From contig JASGKY010000044.1 of assembly GCA_049840435.1 (NCBI GenBank), positions 62,001 to 126,000 on the forward strand: 64,000 nt of DNA, given 5' to 3'. Under the pieces are notes generated by a model. The model searched no databases. It was given only the letters and a program-made list of their open reading frames with translations, and was not told where the DNA came from. Of the stretch, positions 32,641 through 41,218 are shown piece after piece (the first letter of the stretch is position 1; each line of letters starts with the position of its first letter). Made by a program: the position numbers and the translations under genes. This DNA comes from JADLHS01 sp049840435. GTDB taxonomy: Bacteria; Verrucomicrobiota; Verrucomicrobiia; Limisphaerales; JADLHS01.

Positions 32641-34611
32641 ATGAGTGCCAACAAGAAAAGCATGTTCGTTACTGAAGATGGCAAGAATGTCCTCTTCACC
32701 TTCATCTTGGTCAGTTCGCTGTTCCTGCTCTGGGGGTTTTGCAATGGCATGATTGATACGATGGACAAACACTTTCAGGATCAATTGGGCCTGACAAAGG
32801 CGCAATCGGCATGGGTGCAGTTCGCCCATTACATGGGGTATTCGCTCATGGCGCTGCCGGCTGGATTGCTCACGCGCCGGTTGGGTTACAAGGGCGGCAT
32901 CATCTTCGGTCTGCTGCTGGTGGCGGTGGGCGGCTTCTGGTTCCTGCCGGCGACGAGCATTGCAAAGTTCTGGGCGTTCCTCATGGGTGTGTGCTTGATC
33001 GCCATGGGGCTGACGGTGCTTGAAACAGTGGCCAACCCGTACACCACTGTGTTGGGGCCGAAAGAATACGGGGCGTCACGTATCAATCTGGCGCAATCGT
33101 GCAACGGGGTCGGTTGGATTCTCGGTCCGATTGTCGGTTCGGCGTATTTTTATTCGGACGGTGGTGTGCAGAAGGCCCACGGCCAATTGTTCATCCCCTA
33201 TCTTGGCGTGGCCATTGTGGTGATTATTCTGGCCGCCCTCTTCTTTCGCGCGCCGGTGCCGGATATTCACGTGGCTGACGAATATCACACTGATGATGAT
33301 GCGCCGGTCAAAGCACCGCAAAATTCGGTGCTCGTGTTGCTAATGATGGTGCTGAACGTGGCGGCGGTCGGCCTCTCGGTTTATTTGATCCTGCACACGA
33401 TTTTGCCCGCGTGCGGTTTTTCTGAAAAAGCGGTGGAAGCCAAATGGTGGTTGTTCGCCCTTCCCGTGCTGGTGAGCATTCCGATCTTGTTTACCTCGGC
33501 CAAAAAAATGTCCGGGCACAGCATCTGGTCGCACCCGCATTTTTCCGGTGCTACCGTAGCGCAGTTCGTTTACGTCGCCGGGCAGGCGGGCATCTTCAGT
33601 TTTTTCATTAATAGCATGACGGTGGACAAGCATAATGGGTATTGCATGGTGCCGGCGCTGTCGTCTTCTTGGGAGAGCAGCAGCCTCAAAAAGTGGAACT
33701 GGCTGGAGCACCGCGTCGCGTTGGCAGCTGGTGATCTTGTGGATGTGCAGACGCTTGCCGAACGCTTGCGTGACAAGTCCGATCCGGTGGCGGCCTTCCT
33801 GGCTGGCCAACTGTCGGTGCCCACGGCAGCATTGTTGGCGGAATACAAAGGTGGAGCTACGGAAATCAAGGCCCTGCAGGCGGCGTTGCCCCCGGAGTTA
33901 AACCGCATCCTCCGGCAGGAACTGAATCAGGACAAAACCAAGCTCAAGCCCGAGGAGCTCAAACCCGCGCTGTATGATGCCCAGCGATTTAGTGGTGTGA
34001 CGTTGAGCGCGACGACTGCGGCGCTTCTTCAGGAGAATTCCGAAAAAGACAATGCCCGCATGAGATTGAATCGTCTGCTTTTGCAGGACGCCTTCCCAGG
34101 GGAAATCGCCTACGATGACCGCCAGTTCGCATTGAGTGACAAAGGCGCTGGCAATTTGTCCTCATTCGCCTTTGGGCTTTTCCTGCTCGGACGGTTGTTC
34201 GGTGCGTGGATCATGAAGAAGGCACCGGCGCACAAAACCCTAGGGTGGTTTGCGCTCATGAATGTCGGCGCCTGTGCGCTAATCATCGCCAAGCTCGGCT
34301 GGGTTTCCGTCGCCTGTGTATTCCTGAGCTATTTCTTCATGTCCATCATGTTCCCGACCATCTTCGCGCTGGGCATTTTCGGGCTCGGTTCGCAATCCAA
34401 GAAGAAGGCGGCTGCGTTCATCGTGATGTCCATCACCGGTGGCGCCTTGATGCCTAAGTTCATGGGGCACTTGGGCGATGTTTACAACATGTCCACCGCG
34501 TTCTGGATGCCGTTGATCTGTTTCATCCTGATCGTCATCTATGGCTTCACGTGGACGAAGCTCAGCCGGTCTGAGGGCGTTACCGGTTTGAAGACCAGCG
34601 GCGGCCACTAA
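32641..34611 (+). CDS. FucP-family MFS sugar:H+ symporter with a soluble insertion
   Basis: A 656-residue transporter; the family is usually about 430-470. The N-terminal half matches FucP/GluP permeases (FLLWGFCNGMIDTMDKHFQDQLGL, GYSLMALPAGLLTRRLGYKGGI, LETVANPYTTVLGP). Two extra hydrophobic segments lie at about 235-290. Then, after SFFIN (about residue 325), about 170 soluble, charged residues intervene (33628-34134; Leu-rich helices such as LAERLRDKSDPVAAFLAGQLS). The transporter resumes at FAFGLFLLGRLFGAW and ends normally (FMSIMFPTIFALGIFGLG). ATG 32641 is used. The sugar is unknown. Confidence 0.85.
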   Translation: MSANKKSMFVTEDGKNVLFTFILVSSLFLLWGFCNGMIDTMDKHFQDQLGLTKAQSAWVQFAHYMGYSLMALPAGLLTRRLGYKGGIIFGLLLVAVGGFWFLPATSIAKFWAFLMGVCLIAMGLTVLETVANPYTTVLGPKEYGASRINLAQSCNGVGWILGPIVGSAYFYSDGGVQKAHGQLFIPYLGVAIVVIILAALFFRAPVPDIHVADEYHTDDDAPVKAPQNSVLVLLMMVLNVAAVGLSVYLILHTILPACGFSEKAVEAKWWLFALPVLVSIPILFTSAKKMSGHSIWSHPHFSGATVAQFVYVAGQAGIFSFFINSMTVDKHNGYCMVPALSSSWESSSLKKWNWLEHRVALAAGDLVDVQTLAERLRDKSDPVAAFLAGQLSVPTAALLAEYKGGATEIKALQAALPPELNRILRQELNQDKTKLKPEELKPALYDAQRFSGVTLSATTAALLQENSEKDNARMRLNRLLLQDAFPGEIAYDDRQFALSDKGAGNLSSFAFGLFLLGRLFGAWIMKKAPAHKTLGWFALMNVGACALIIAKLGWVSVACVFLSYFFMSIMFPTIFALGIFGLGSQSKKKAAAFIVMSITGGALMPKFMGHLGDVYNMSTAFWMPLICFILIVIYGFTWTKLSRSEGVTGLKTSGGH

Positions 34612-34632
34612 AAACAACGCTTGCCCCACGGT

Positions 34633-35970
34633 TCACTTCGCTGCCGGGTGCAGCTCGCGGACGTAAAGGTTTTTAAACCACACCACGGACTTGTGTGCTT
34701 GCAGTTCGATGGGGCCGAAAGGCAGCAGTGGTAAATCGCGCTGCCAATAGTTTTCCAACGTCACGCCGTTGACCACGAGTTCGTCATTGAGGAAGACGTG
34801 GACCTTGTCGCCCGCCATGATGATGCGGAACCGATTCCATTCCCCGATGGGCTTGTCCGCGACGAGCAGTGGCTTGCTGTCATTCGTTTTGTTGTTGTAA
34901 AGACCGCCACTACCAACTTCGCTGCCCGCTTTGGTTGGTTGCGTGAAGGGGTCCGGATTTGTTACTTGGGGCGTGCCGCGCAGATAGAATCCGCTGTCGG
35001 CGTAGGGTTCAATCTTCCATTCGGCCAGCAGCTCGAAGTTTACGTAATCCTTCACGGTGCAAAGGTTGTCGTAGTTCGTGCCGCGGTAAACCAACGCCCC
35101 ACCTTCGACCCGCCAGTTGGCTTTGGCCAAATCATCTGCCTGCGTCTGGGCCACGGCGAGATCGGCCGGGGACATTGCCGCACGCTTCTTCGGGTCGCCG
35201 ACCAGGCCCTTCCAGCCTTTTAGGTCTTCGCCGTTGAAAATGGAGCTGAATCCGTCTGTGCTCGGTGTGCGCGGCAATTCACGGATACCGATGTTGCGGA
35301 ATTCGATGTAGTCATTGTGGCCGAGGAAGCCGATGCGGCCGCGCTCGCGAAACAAGCCCGGATGTTTGGCGATCTTAGCCGGATCGTTGATGTCGTTCAG
35401 GTTCGTGTCGAGAATAGTGATGCCATTCACCACTACGGTGATCTGTCGTCCATTGGCCGTGATGGTTTCAGTGTTCCATTCGCCCGGGGGGTTGAGTGCA
35501 CCTTTCTTGGCGGCGACGACGCCATAAATTGAGCCATGATATTGTTCGGGTTTCAACTTACCCCATTTGCCTTTGTCCGCCGCACCCTCTTCGAGGATTT
35601 GAATTTCCATTCCGAGATAAGCCGCGTCGCCTTTCAATGGGGCGCGGATGCCGACGCCGTTGTTTGAGCCGTCCTCCAGCTTGAACTCAAACCGCAGGAC
35701 AAAGTTCTCGTATTCTTTTTCCGTCATCAAATTACCGCCGCCGCCGCGCGCGCAGTAGAGGACGCCATTGGTGACGCCGTAACCGTCGCCCTTTTGATCG
35801 ACGATGGCCCAGCCGTTCAAGGTTTGGCCGTCGAACAGCGGTTTAAAGCTCGGCCCGACCCATGGTGTGGAGGTTTTGCAACCACTCAGCCAAAACACAC
35901 TGGCGACAAGCGTAACCGACACGGCGAAACCGGAGAGCCAGAGCGAGATGGAGCGATTTTTCATGGGCAC
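34633..35970 (-). CDS. DUF1080 lipoprotein with two domains
   Basis: A 445-residue protein with a lipoprotein signal ending in LSGC (residues about 27-30). Two DUF1080-type beta-jelly-roll halves follow: residues 40-240 (FKPLFDGQTLNGWAIVD ... WNTETITANGRQITVVVNG) and 245-440 (SSIFNGEDLKGWKGLVGD ... WNRFRIIMAGDKVHVFLND). DUF1080 proteins are linked to 3-keto-glycoside hydrolysis. ATG 35964 (two codons inward) is equally likely. It is convergent with the permease, which may import the product. Confidence 0.85.
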   Translation of the reverse strand: MPMKNRSISLWLSGFAVSVTLVASVFWLSGCKTSTPWVGPSFKPLFDGQTLNGWAIVDQKGDGYGVTNGVLYCARGGGGNLMTEKEYENFVLRFEFKLEDGSNNGVGIRAPLKGDAAYLGMEIQILEEGAADKGKWGKLKPEQYHGSIYGVVAAKKGALNPPGEWNTETITANGRQITVVVNGITILDTNLNDINDPAKIAKHPGLFRERGRIGFLGHNDYIEFRNIGIRELPRTPSTDGFSSIFNGEDLKGWKGLVGDPKKRAAMSPADLAVAQTQADDLAKANWRVEGGALVYRGTNYDNLCTVKDYVNFELLAEWKIEPYADSGFYLRGTPQVTNPDPFTQPTKAGSEVGSGGLYNNKTNDSKPLLVADKPIGEWNRFRIIMAGDKVHVFLNDELVVNGVTLENYWQRDLPLLPFGPIELQAHKSVVWFKNLYVRELHPAAK

Positions 35971-36064
35971 AATAGAGCGTTAACCTTTTGGCGAAGCTTC
36001 GCGAAATCCACCAGTGTGTCAAGCGGTGGTTTGGGCACAGGCGTGTGTGGTGCTTAACAAATTC

Positions 36065-36092
36065 GGTAACATTCCCCCGCCCCGCTCCGTAT
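36065..36092 (+). promoter_or_regulatory. Candidate ECF-type promoter of the Spy/ECF operon
   Basis: GGTAAC (36065-36070), a 16-base spacer and CCGTAT (36087-36092) resemble the GGAAC/N16/CGTA pattern of ECF sigma promoters. Transcription would start near 36099, only a few bases before ATG 36104, so the message would be nearly leaderless. The encoded ECF sigma factor (36602) could recognise its own promoter. Confidence 0.4.
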
Positions 36093-36103
36093 GAGATGCC
36101 AGT

Positions 36104-36574
36104 ATGAAAACAAAATATCTCTTCATCACACTGGCCGCTGCGCTTGCCGTGGGCGGGTTCATTTACACCGCAAAAGCTGTCGAACGTCCCCGGCTGAACC
36201 GTTTCAGGGGCGGAATTCTGCAGCGCGCTGCTGAGAAGCTCGAACTGACAGATTCCCAAAAAAAGCAGATCAAGGCGGAGCTGCTTGCTGAGAAGGACAC
36301 GCTCAAACAGTTGCTCGGACGGTTGCACGAGGCGCGTACGGATTTGCGGGACGCCATCCGCGCCAGCGCTGCCACGGAAGTCAGCGTGCGGGTGGCTTCA
36401 GCCAAAGTTGCCGCCGCGCAGGCCGACTTGGCGGTTGAACGCCTCAAGCTACATGGCAAAATCGCGCCCATCCTGACCGAGGAACAAAAGGCGAAGATCG
36501 CGGCATTCGAGGCGCGCGTGGATAAATTCCTTACCGACGCGCTGGAAAATCTCGGGTCGCGGCTGACTGAGTAA
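36104..36574 (+). CDS. Spy/CpxP/CnrX-like periplasmic protein
   Basis: A 156-residue protein with a signal peptide (MKTKYLFITLAAALAVGGFIYTAKA) and an all-helical, charged body with two Spy-type LTxxQ motifs (LELTDSQKKQIK at about 47-58 and PILTEEQKAKI at about 125-135). Such proteins act as periplasmic chaperones or metal/stress sensors. It is the first gene of a four-gene run with an ECF sigma factor, a short membrane protein and a second Spy-like gene, so a sensing or effector role in that regulon is likely (inference). Confidence 0.75.
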   Translation: MKTKYLFITLAAALAVGGFIYTAKAVERPRLNRFRGGILQRAAEKLELTDSQKKQIKAELLAEKDTLKQLLGRLHEARTDLRDAIRASAATEVSVRVASAKVAAAQADLAVERLKLHGKIAPILTEEQKAKIAAFEARVDKFLTDALENLGSRLTE

Positions 36575-36601
36575 CCGCAGTTCCGGGCAGGCCATCAACC
36601 T

Positions 36602-37165
36602 GTGAGCGACGATGCTGAATTGCTGGCGCGCATCCGCAATGGAGCGACGGACGACTTCGCCGAGATCGTCCGTCGCCATCAAGCGCACGTCTTCGCCATT
36701 TTGCATCGCTACGAGCGCGACGCCCAGCGCCTTGAGGACCTGGCTCAGGAAACTTTTGTCAAAGCCTGGCGGGCGTTGGCTCAATACGACGGACGTGCGC
36801 CCTTCGAGCATTGGTTGTCGCGCATCGCAGCGCATGCGGCACTAGATCATTTACGTCGGGAGAAAAAGCGACGCGGCGAGATCGGTTTGCCGGAGTTGGG
36901 TGAAGACGGGCTTGATTGGCTGCGAAGCGATGACGAGCGGGATGAACTGGAATCCCGGCAGGCCGCCGAGTTACTTGACCTCGCGATGCGGGAATTGTCA
37001 CCGGCAGAACGCGTGGTCATCACGCTGCAAGAACTGGAAGGCCGGAGCGTGAAGGAAATTTGCGAAATCACCGGCTCATCGTCGGTGGCGGTGCGGGTGC
37101 GCGCCTTGCGGGCTCGCGGCAAGTTACGGAAAGCGTTGGAGAATTTAGCCAAGACCAAATCATGA
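36602..37165 (+). CDS. ECF RNA polymerase sigma factor
   Basis: A 187-residue ECF sigma factor starting at GTG 36602. Region 2 is seen at residues 12-85 (FAEIVRRHQAHVFAILHRY, DLAQETFVKAWRAL, FEHWLSRIAAHAALDHLRRE) and region 4 at about 120-175 (LDLAMRELSPAERVVITLQELEGRSVKEICEITG, helix-turn-helix). It lies in an operon with two Spy-like periplasmic proteins and a one-helix membrane protein that overlaps its stop; this layout suggests an envelope-stress or metal-sensing regulon. Confidence 0.92.
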   Translation: MSDDAELLARIRNGATDDFAEIVRRHQAHVFAILHRYERDAQRLEDLAQETFVKAWRALAQYDGRAPFEHWLSRIAAHAALDHLRREKKRRGEIGLPELGEDGLDWLRSDDERDELESRQAAELLDLAMRELSPAERVVITLQELEGRSVKEICEITGSSSVAVRVRALRARGKLRKALENLAKTKS

Positions 37166-37470
37166 ATGACGCCAAACTTGAAAAACTTTTCGCCGCCACG
37201 CGGAAGGAAACGCCACCTGCGCCAGAAGCTGGCTTCGATAAGCTGGTGCTGGCCGCGATCCGTTCCGAGCCGAAGCCGGAATCCGCCGCAGAGCTTTCGT
37301 GGTTCGATCAAATTGGCATCTGGTCGCCGCGACTGGCGGTGGCTTGCGCGGTCGTGATTCTGGTGAGTGTTGCGACGGACTTTGCTTTGAACGCGCTTGG
37401 TGTGCCGTCGCTGACCGAGGGCGTGGCGCAGATTTCCAACGACTGGTTGATAACCTTTAACGCGATTTGA
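37162..37470 (+). CDS. Short one-helix membrane protein, candidate anti-sigma factor
   Basis: A 102-residue protein that overlaps the ECF sigma stop by four bases (ATGA), the usual sign of a sigma/anti-sigma pair. A soluble N-terminal part (about 1-57, KLEKLFAATRKETPPAPEAGF) precedes one membrane helix (LAVACAVVILVSVATDFAL). A ZAS zinc motif (HxxxCxxC) is absent, so if it is an anti-sigma factor it is of a non-ZAS kind. The sequence matches no family I can name. Confidence 0.6.
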   Translation: MNDAKLEKLFAATRKETPPAPEAGFDKLVLAAIRSEPKPESAAELSWFDQIGIWSPRLAVACAVVILVSVATDFALNALGVPSLTEGVAQISNDWLITFNAI

Positions 37471-37472
37471 TC

Positions 37473-37856
37473 ATGAAGAAACTTAAGCCATGGCTGATTT
37501 TGGCGCTGGTGTTCATCGCTGGCCTGGTCGCTGGTGTGGTGGCGACGCGCATCGCCGTGCGGCATTTCGTCAAAGTTGCCATCACTCAGCCGGAGCGGCT
37601 GCGCGATCGCATCGAACAAAACCTGACCCGCCGATTGCGGCTCAATGATGAGCAGCGGGAAAAAGTTCACGAAGCATTGGTCCAAACGCACGAGCGACTG
37701 AAAATTCTGCGGCAGGAAGTACAGCCACGTTTCCGCAGCATCGTAGATAACACCGAACAGGAAATTGCCGCTACGCTCACTCCCGAACAGAAAGCTAAAT
37801 TCGATCAGTTCCGCGAGGAGAACCGACATTTCCTGCAAGACGCCAAACTGAACTAG
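37473..37856 (+). CDS. Second Spy/CnrX-like membrane-anchored protein
   Basis: A 127-residue protein starting two bases after the preceding gene (ATG 37473). One N-terminal membrane helix (LKPWLILALVFIAGLVAGVVAT) is followed by a helical periplasmic domain with two Spy-like motifs (LRLNDEQREKVH and ATLTPEQKAKF). It probably senses stress or metal in the periplasm with the first gene of the run. The signal-anchor form, rather than a cleaved signal, resembles CnrX/RcnX-type sensors. Confidence 0.75.
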   Translation: MKKLKPWLILALVFIAGLVAGVVATRIAVRHFVKVAITQPERLRDRIEQNLTRRLRLNDEQREKVHEALVQTHERLKILRQEVQPRFRSIVDNTEQEIAATLTPEQKAKFDQFREENRHFLQDAKLN

Positions 37857-37909
37857 GCGGCGCGGGGGACACGGCGGGTGCTCCAAGAATTTGCTCGCGA
37901 CGTTGCGCC

Positions 37910-38752
37910 GTGGCCAGACAAGCTGCCCGGGTGAAAAATTTGCTCAAGAGGGGTGGTGCGCTGCTTCTGGCGGCGGGGCTTGGTTGTGGCTTGGGTTGTC
38001 GTTCAAGTTCAGCGCCGCAGCCGATCGCAGTGGATCGCAGCAAGGTGGAGATATATCAAGGCGGCATCACGCGTGGAGACAAAAACCGCAAGGCCATCGC
38101 GCTGGCTTTTACCGGCCACGGGTATGCCGAAGGCGGTGAGACCATCTTGAATGAACTTCAAAAGCACCACGCCAAAGCCTCGTTCTTCTGCACTGGGAAG
38201 TTTGTTGCCAACCCAGACTTCGCGCCGCTGCTCCAGCGCCTTGCCGCCGACGGTCATTACTTCAGTGTTCATTCCGATCAGCATCTACTCTATTGCTCGT
38301 GGGACAAGGAGCGGCAGCTGCAAGTTTCCCGCGATGAGTTCCGCGCGGATTTACAGGCCAATTTCGCTCGTTACGATGCACTGAAGTTGAAAGCCCGGCC
38401 AGGTCGGCTGTTCATCCCACCGTTTGAACATTACAATCAGCAGATCGTTGACTGGGCAAATGAACTCAGTTGCGTCGTCATAAACTACACGCCTGGCACG
38501 CGGTCAAATGCGGATTACACCGGTGAGGCAGACAAGAACTTCGTTCCATCGCAAACCATCTTCGACAGCATCATGAAGCGCGAGCAGTCCGATTCGCACG
38601 GGCTGAATGGTTTCATTTTGCTGCTCCACATTGGCAGCGGGCCGGGCCGCGCGGACAAATTTCATCACCGCTTTGGTGAATTACTCGATCACCTGACGGT
38701 CAAAGGTTACGAATTTGTGCGCGTGGATGAACTGCTCGCACCTTCCAAGTGA
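37910..38752 (+). CDS. NodB-like polysaccharide deacetylase-family lipoprotein, atypical active site
   Basis: About 280 residues; GTG 37910 or GTG 37931 starts it. The lipoprotein-like signal (GGALLLAAGLGCGLGC) precedes a NodB-like fold. The usual catalytic TFDDGP is replaced by AFTGHGYAEGG (about residues 66-76), but the zinc-type HSxxH is kept (VHSDQHL). I recall this variant beside GH9 cellulases in other phyla. It lies two bases before the GH9 gene, so it probably acts on the same polymer; real deacetylation is unproved. Confidence 0.7.
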   Translation: MARQAARVKNLLKRGGALLLAAGLGCGLGCRSSSAPQPIAVDRSKVEIYQGGITRGDKNRKAIALAFTGHGYAEGGETILNELQKHHAKASFFCTGKFVANPDFAPLLQRLAADGHYFSVHSDQHLLYCSWDKERQLQVSRDEFRADLQANFARYDALKLKARPGRLFIPPFEHYNQQIVDWANELSCVVINYTPGTRSNADYTGEADKNFVPSQTIFDSIMKREQSDSHGLNGFILLLHIGSGPGRADKFHHRFGELLDHLTVKGYEFVRVDELLAPSK

Positions 38753-38753
38753 A

Positions 38754-40568
38754 ATGAAAGTTATTTTCAAAATCTTCGGCGTCGTGGTGCTAACTTTGTC
38801 TTCGGTGGCTGCGGAAGAAATTTTCATCCGTGCGAAGCAAGTTGACTATGGCATCAGCGAGCCGAAGTTGGCGGTGGCTTTTTCCCAAACACCGTTACCC
38901 GCGGAATTCACCGTTGTTTCCGCTGCCAGTGATGGTTTGGTCGTCTTCCAAGGCAAAACCCAGCCCGTTACTAATGCGACGTGGGGGCAATTCACCAATC
39001 ATGCCGAACTGGATTTCACCGCGCTCGACATACCCGGCAGTTATCTCATCAAAATCGGAGCGAGCCAATTGCTTCCGGTCCGCATCGGTAACAGCCCTTA
39101 TGACCAACTGGCGGCGGACCTTCTGGAATTCATGCGTCAGCAGCGTTGTGGGTTCAATCCGTGGTTGAACAGCGGCTGTCATCAAACCGACGGTCGCACA
39201 GTTTACGGACCCCAAACCAATGGCTCAGCGATCGATGCTCGCGGCGGCTGGCATGATGCCGGCGATTTATTGAAATACCTACTCACCTCCGGCAACGCCA
39301 CCGTCCAGATGTTGCTGGCCTATGAATTGAGTCCAAAACCCAGATATTTGGAAAACTCTCGATGGATTATCGCGCCATCCTTTTCAATGGATCACGTCGA
39401 TGCGTTGGCTTTGTCTGGCCCGAATGGCATTCCCGACATTCTTGACGAAGCGCGTTGGGGGTTGGAATGGATGCTCAAGCTCCATCCCGCCAAAGATCAG
39501 CTTTATCATCAGGTCGCGGATGATCGTGATCATGCGGGGTGGCGGTTGCCTCAAAATGAAACGGTGGATTACGGCTGGGGCAAAGGCGGTGCGCGCCCGG
39601 TCTATTTCGCCGACGGCAAGCCGCAGGGTTTGAAGAATTATCAGAGTGCCTCGACTGGTGTGGCCAATCTCGCCGGACGTTACGCGGCAGCCATGGCGCT
39701 GGCGCACCAGATTTGGAAGGACGACCCGCAGCAAAAAGAATTCGCGGCGCGCTGTCTGAAGGCAGGACTGGAAGTCTATGCCTTGGGTCGCGCCAAAGAA
39801 GGCGTGCAGCAGGGCAATTCTTACGGCGCGCCTTATCGCTACGAGGAAACTACTTGGGCCGACGACATGGAGTGGGGCGCGGTGGAGCTTTTCCGCGCCA
39901 CGGGCGAGAAGCGGTTTCTCGAAGATGCCAAACGTTACGCGAAGCTGGCGGCGGATGAAGGCTGGATGGGCAAGGAGCAGACCGGGCATTACCAGTATTA
40001 CCCGTTCATGAACATCGGCCACTTCAGGCTCTACGATCTCGTGGATGTGGAGTTTCAAAAACTGCTGGCGGGTTATTATCGCAATGGCATCGAACGCTGC
40101 GTCAAAGCCGGGCAGAAAAATCCTTATCGCGTCGGCGTGCCGTTCATCTGGTGCTCGAACAATCTCCTCACCGCGCTCGTGACGCAGTGTTTGATGTATG
40201 AACGCATGACCGGCGACCGGCAATATCGTGAGTTCACCACCAAGCAACTCGACTGGCTGTTGGGCCGCAATCCTTGGGGCACGACGATGTTCACCGAGAT
40301 TGGCGGCGAGTTTCCAACAGATGTCCACCTCATGACCGTGCAACTACTCAAGCGCCCCGTGCGCGGCGGCCTCGTGGATGGGCCGGTTTATGAGCGCATC
40401 TTCAAATCGCTCAAAGGCGTCAGCATCACACAGCCCGATCCGTTCGCTGTGTTTCAGGGTGAAGCCGTTTACCACGACGACGTCAAAGATTACGCGTCGA
40501 ACGAACCAACTATGGACGGCACAGCCTCCGCCATCTTAATGTTCGCCTTGTTGAACCTGAATCCATGA
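38754..40568 (+). CDS. Secreted glycoside hydrolase family 9 (cellulase-type)
   Basis: A 604-residue enzyme with a signal peptide (MKVIFKIFGVVVLTLSSVAAEE), an N-terminal Ig-like cellulase domain (20-105) and a GH9 (alpha/alpha)6-barrel (115-600). The base pair Asp168/Asp171 lies in GWHDAGDLLKYLL and the acid Glu584 in YASNEPTMDGTAS, both canonical. GH9 enzymes cleave beta-1,4-glucans, usually cellulose or mixed-linkage glucan. No carbohydrate-binding module or dockerin is attached. It is coupled to the NodB-like gene before it and to a DUF1080 gene after it (ATGA overlap). Confidence 0.93.
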   Translation: MKVIFKIFGVVVLTLSSVAAEEIFIRAKQVDYGISEPKLAVAFSQTPLPAEFTVVSAASDGLVVFQGKTQPVTNATWGQFTNHAELDFTALDIPGSYLIKIGASQLLPVRIGNSPYDQLAADLLEFMRQQRCGFNPWLNSGCHQTDGRTVYGPQTNGSAIDARGGWHDAGDLLKYLLTSGNATVQMLLAYELSPKPRYLENSRWIIAPSFSMDHVDALALSGPNGIPDILDEARWGLEWMLKLHPAKDQLYHQVADDRDHAGWRLPQNETVDYGWGKGGARPVYFADGKPQGLKNYQSASTGVANLAGRYAAAMALAHQIWKDDPQQKEFAARCLKAGLEVYALGRAKEGVQQGNSYGAPYRYEETTWADDMEWGAVELFRATGEKRFLEDAKRYAKLAADEGWMGKEQTGHYQYYPFMNIGHFRLYDLVDVEFQKLLAGYYRNGIERCVKAGQKNPYRVGVPFIWCSNNLLTALVTQCLMYERMTGDRQYREFTTKQLDWLLGRNPWGTTMFTEIGGEFPTDVHLMTVQLLKRPVRGGLVDGPVYERIFKSLKGVSITQPDPFAVFQGEAVYHDDVKDYASNEPTMDGTASAILMFALLNLNP

Positions 40569-41197
40569 AAACCATCCGTGCCCTCATCGCAGGCTTGAGT
40601 CTTGCAATGCTCCTCGGCTGCGCACTAACCGCTCCCAAAAACAGCACCGCGCTGAAACCCATCTTCAACGGTGCCGATCTCACCGGCTGGAAAGTTCCCG
40701 ATCCCAATCCGTTCTGGCGTGTGGAAAACGGCGTACTCGTTGGCGAAAACAATGAACAACTGAAAGGTCACATCCTCCACACCGAGCGCTTTTACACAAA
40801 CTTTGTGGTCGAACTCGAAGCGCGCTGGTCCGGCGAGATCGACAGCGGCGTGATGTTCCGCGAGCCGGAGTTGCAGGTGCAGTTCGGCATCTCGCGTAGT
40901 TTGAAGAAGGATATGACCGGCGCGTTCTATCTCGCCAAGCATCCGCTCAATCCCAAGGTCGGTTATCCCGAAGCCGGGCAGACCAAGGGCATCGAGAAAC
41001 TCTTCAAGCCTGACGACTGGAACAAATTCCGCATCGAAGCGAAGGGCAGCATCTTTACTGTCTGGCTCAACGGTGAACAGATCAGCCAATACACCGAGGC
41101 GCGTTACGCTGGCGGCGCGCCACTGGGTTTGCAGGTGCATCCCGGCCTCAAAATGAAGGTCGAGTTTCGCAACATCCGCGCCGCCGCGTTGGACTGA
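40565..41197 (+). CDS. DUF1080 lipoprotein (single domain)
   Basis: A 210-residue protein with a lipoprotein signal (LIAGLSLAMLLGC) and one DUF1080 jelly-roll (LKPIFNGADLTGWKVPD ... DDWNKFRIEAKGSIFTVWLNGEQISQYTE). The start overlaps the GH9 stop by four bases, so it is in the same operon and probably handles oligosaccharides released by the cellulase, as inferred for 3-keto-glycoside hydrolases of this fold. Confidence 0.85.
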   Translation: MKTIRALIAGLSLAMLLGCALTAPKNSTALKPIFNGADLTGWKVPDPNPFWRVENGVLVGENNEQLKGHILHTERFYTNFVVELEARWSGEIDSGVMFREPELQVQFGISRSLKKDMTGAFYLAKHPLNPKVGYPEAGQTKGIEKLFKPDDWNKFRIEAKGSIFTVWLNGEQISQYTEARYAGGAPLGLQVHPGLKMKVEFRNIRAAALD

Positions 41198-41218
41198 TCA
41201 GCAGAATCTATTGCCTCG

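Noticed and set aside
39384..40343. A long minus-strand frame inside the GH9 gene
   Set aside because: It lies within strongly supported GH9 sequence on the other strand and has no homology; high GC makes such shadows common.
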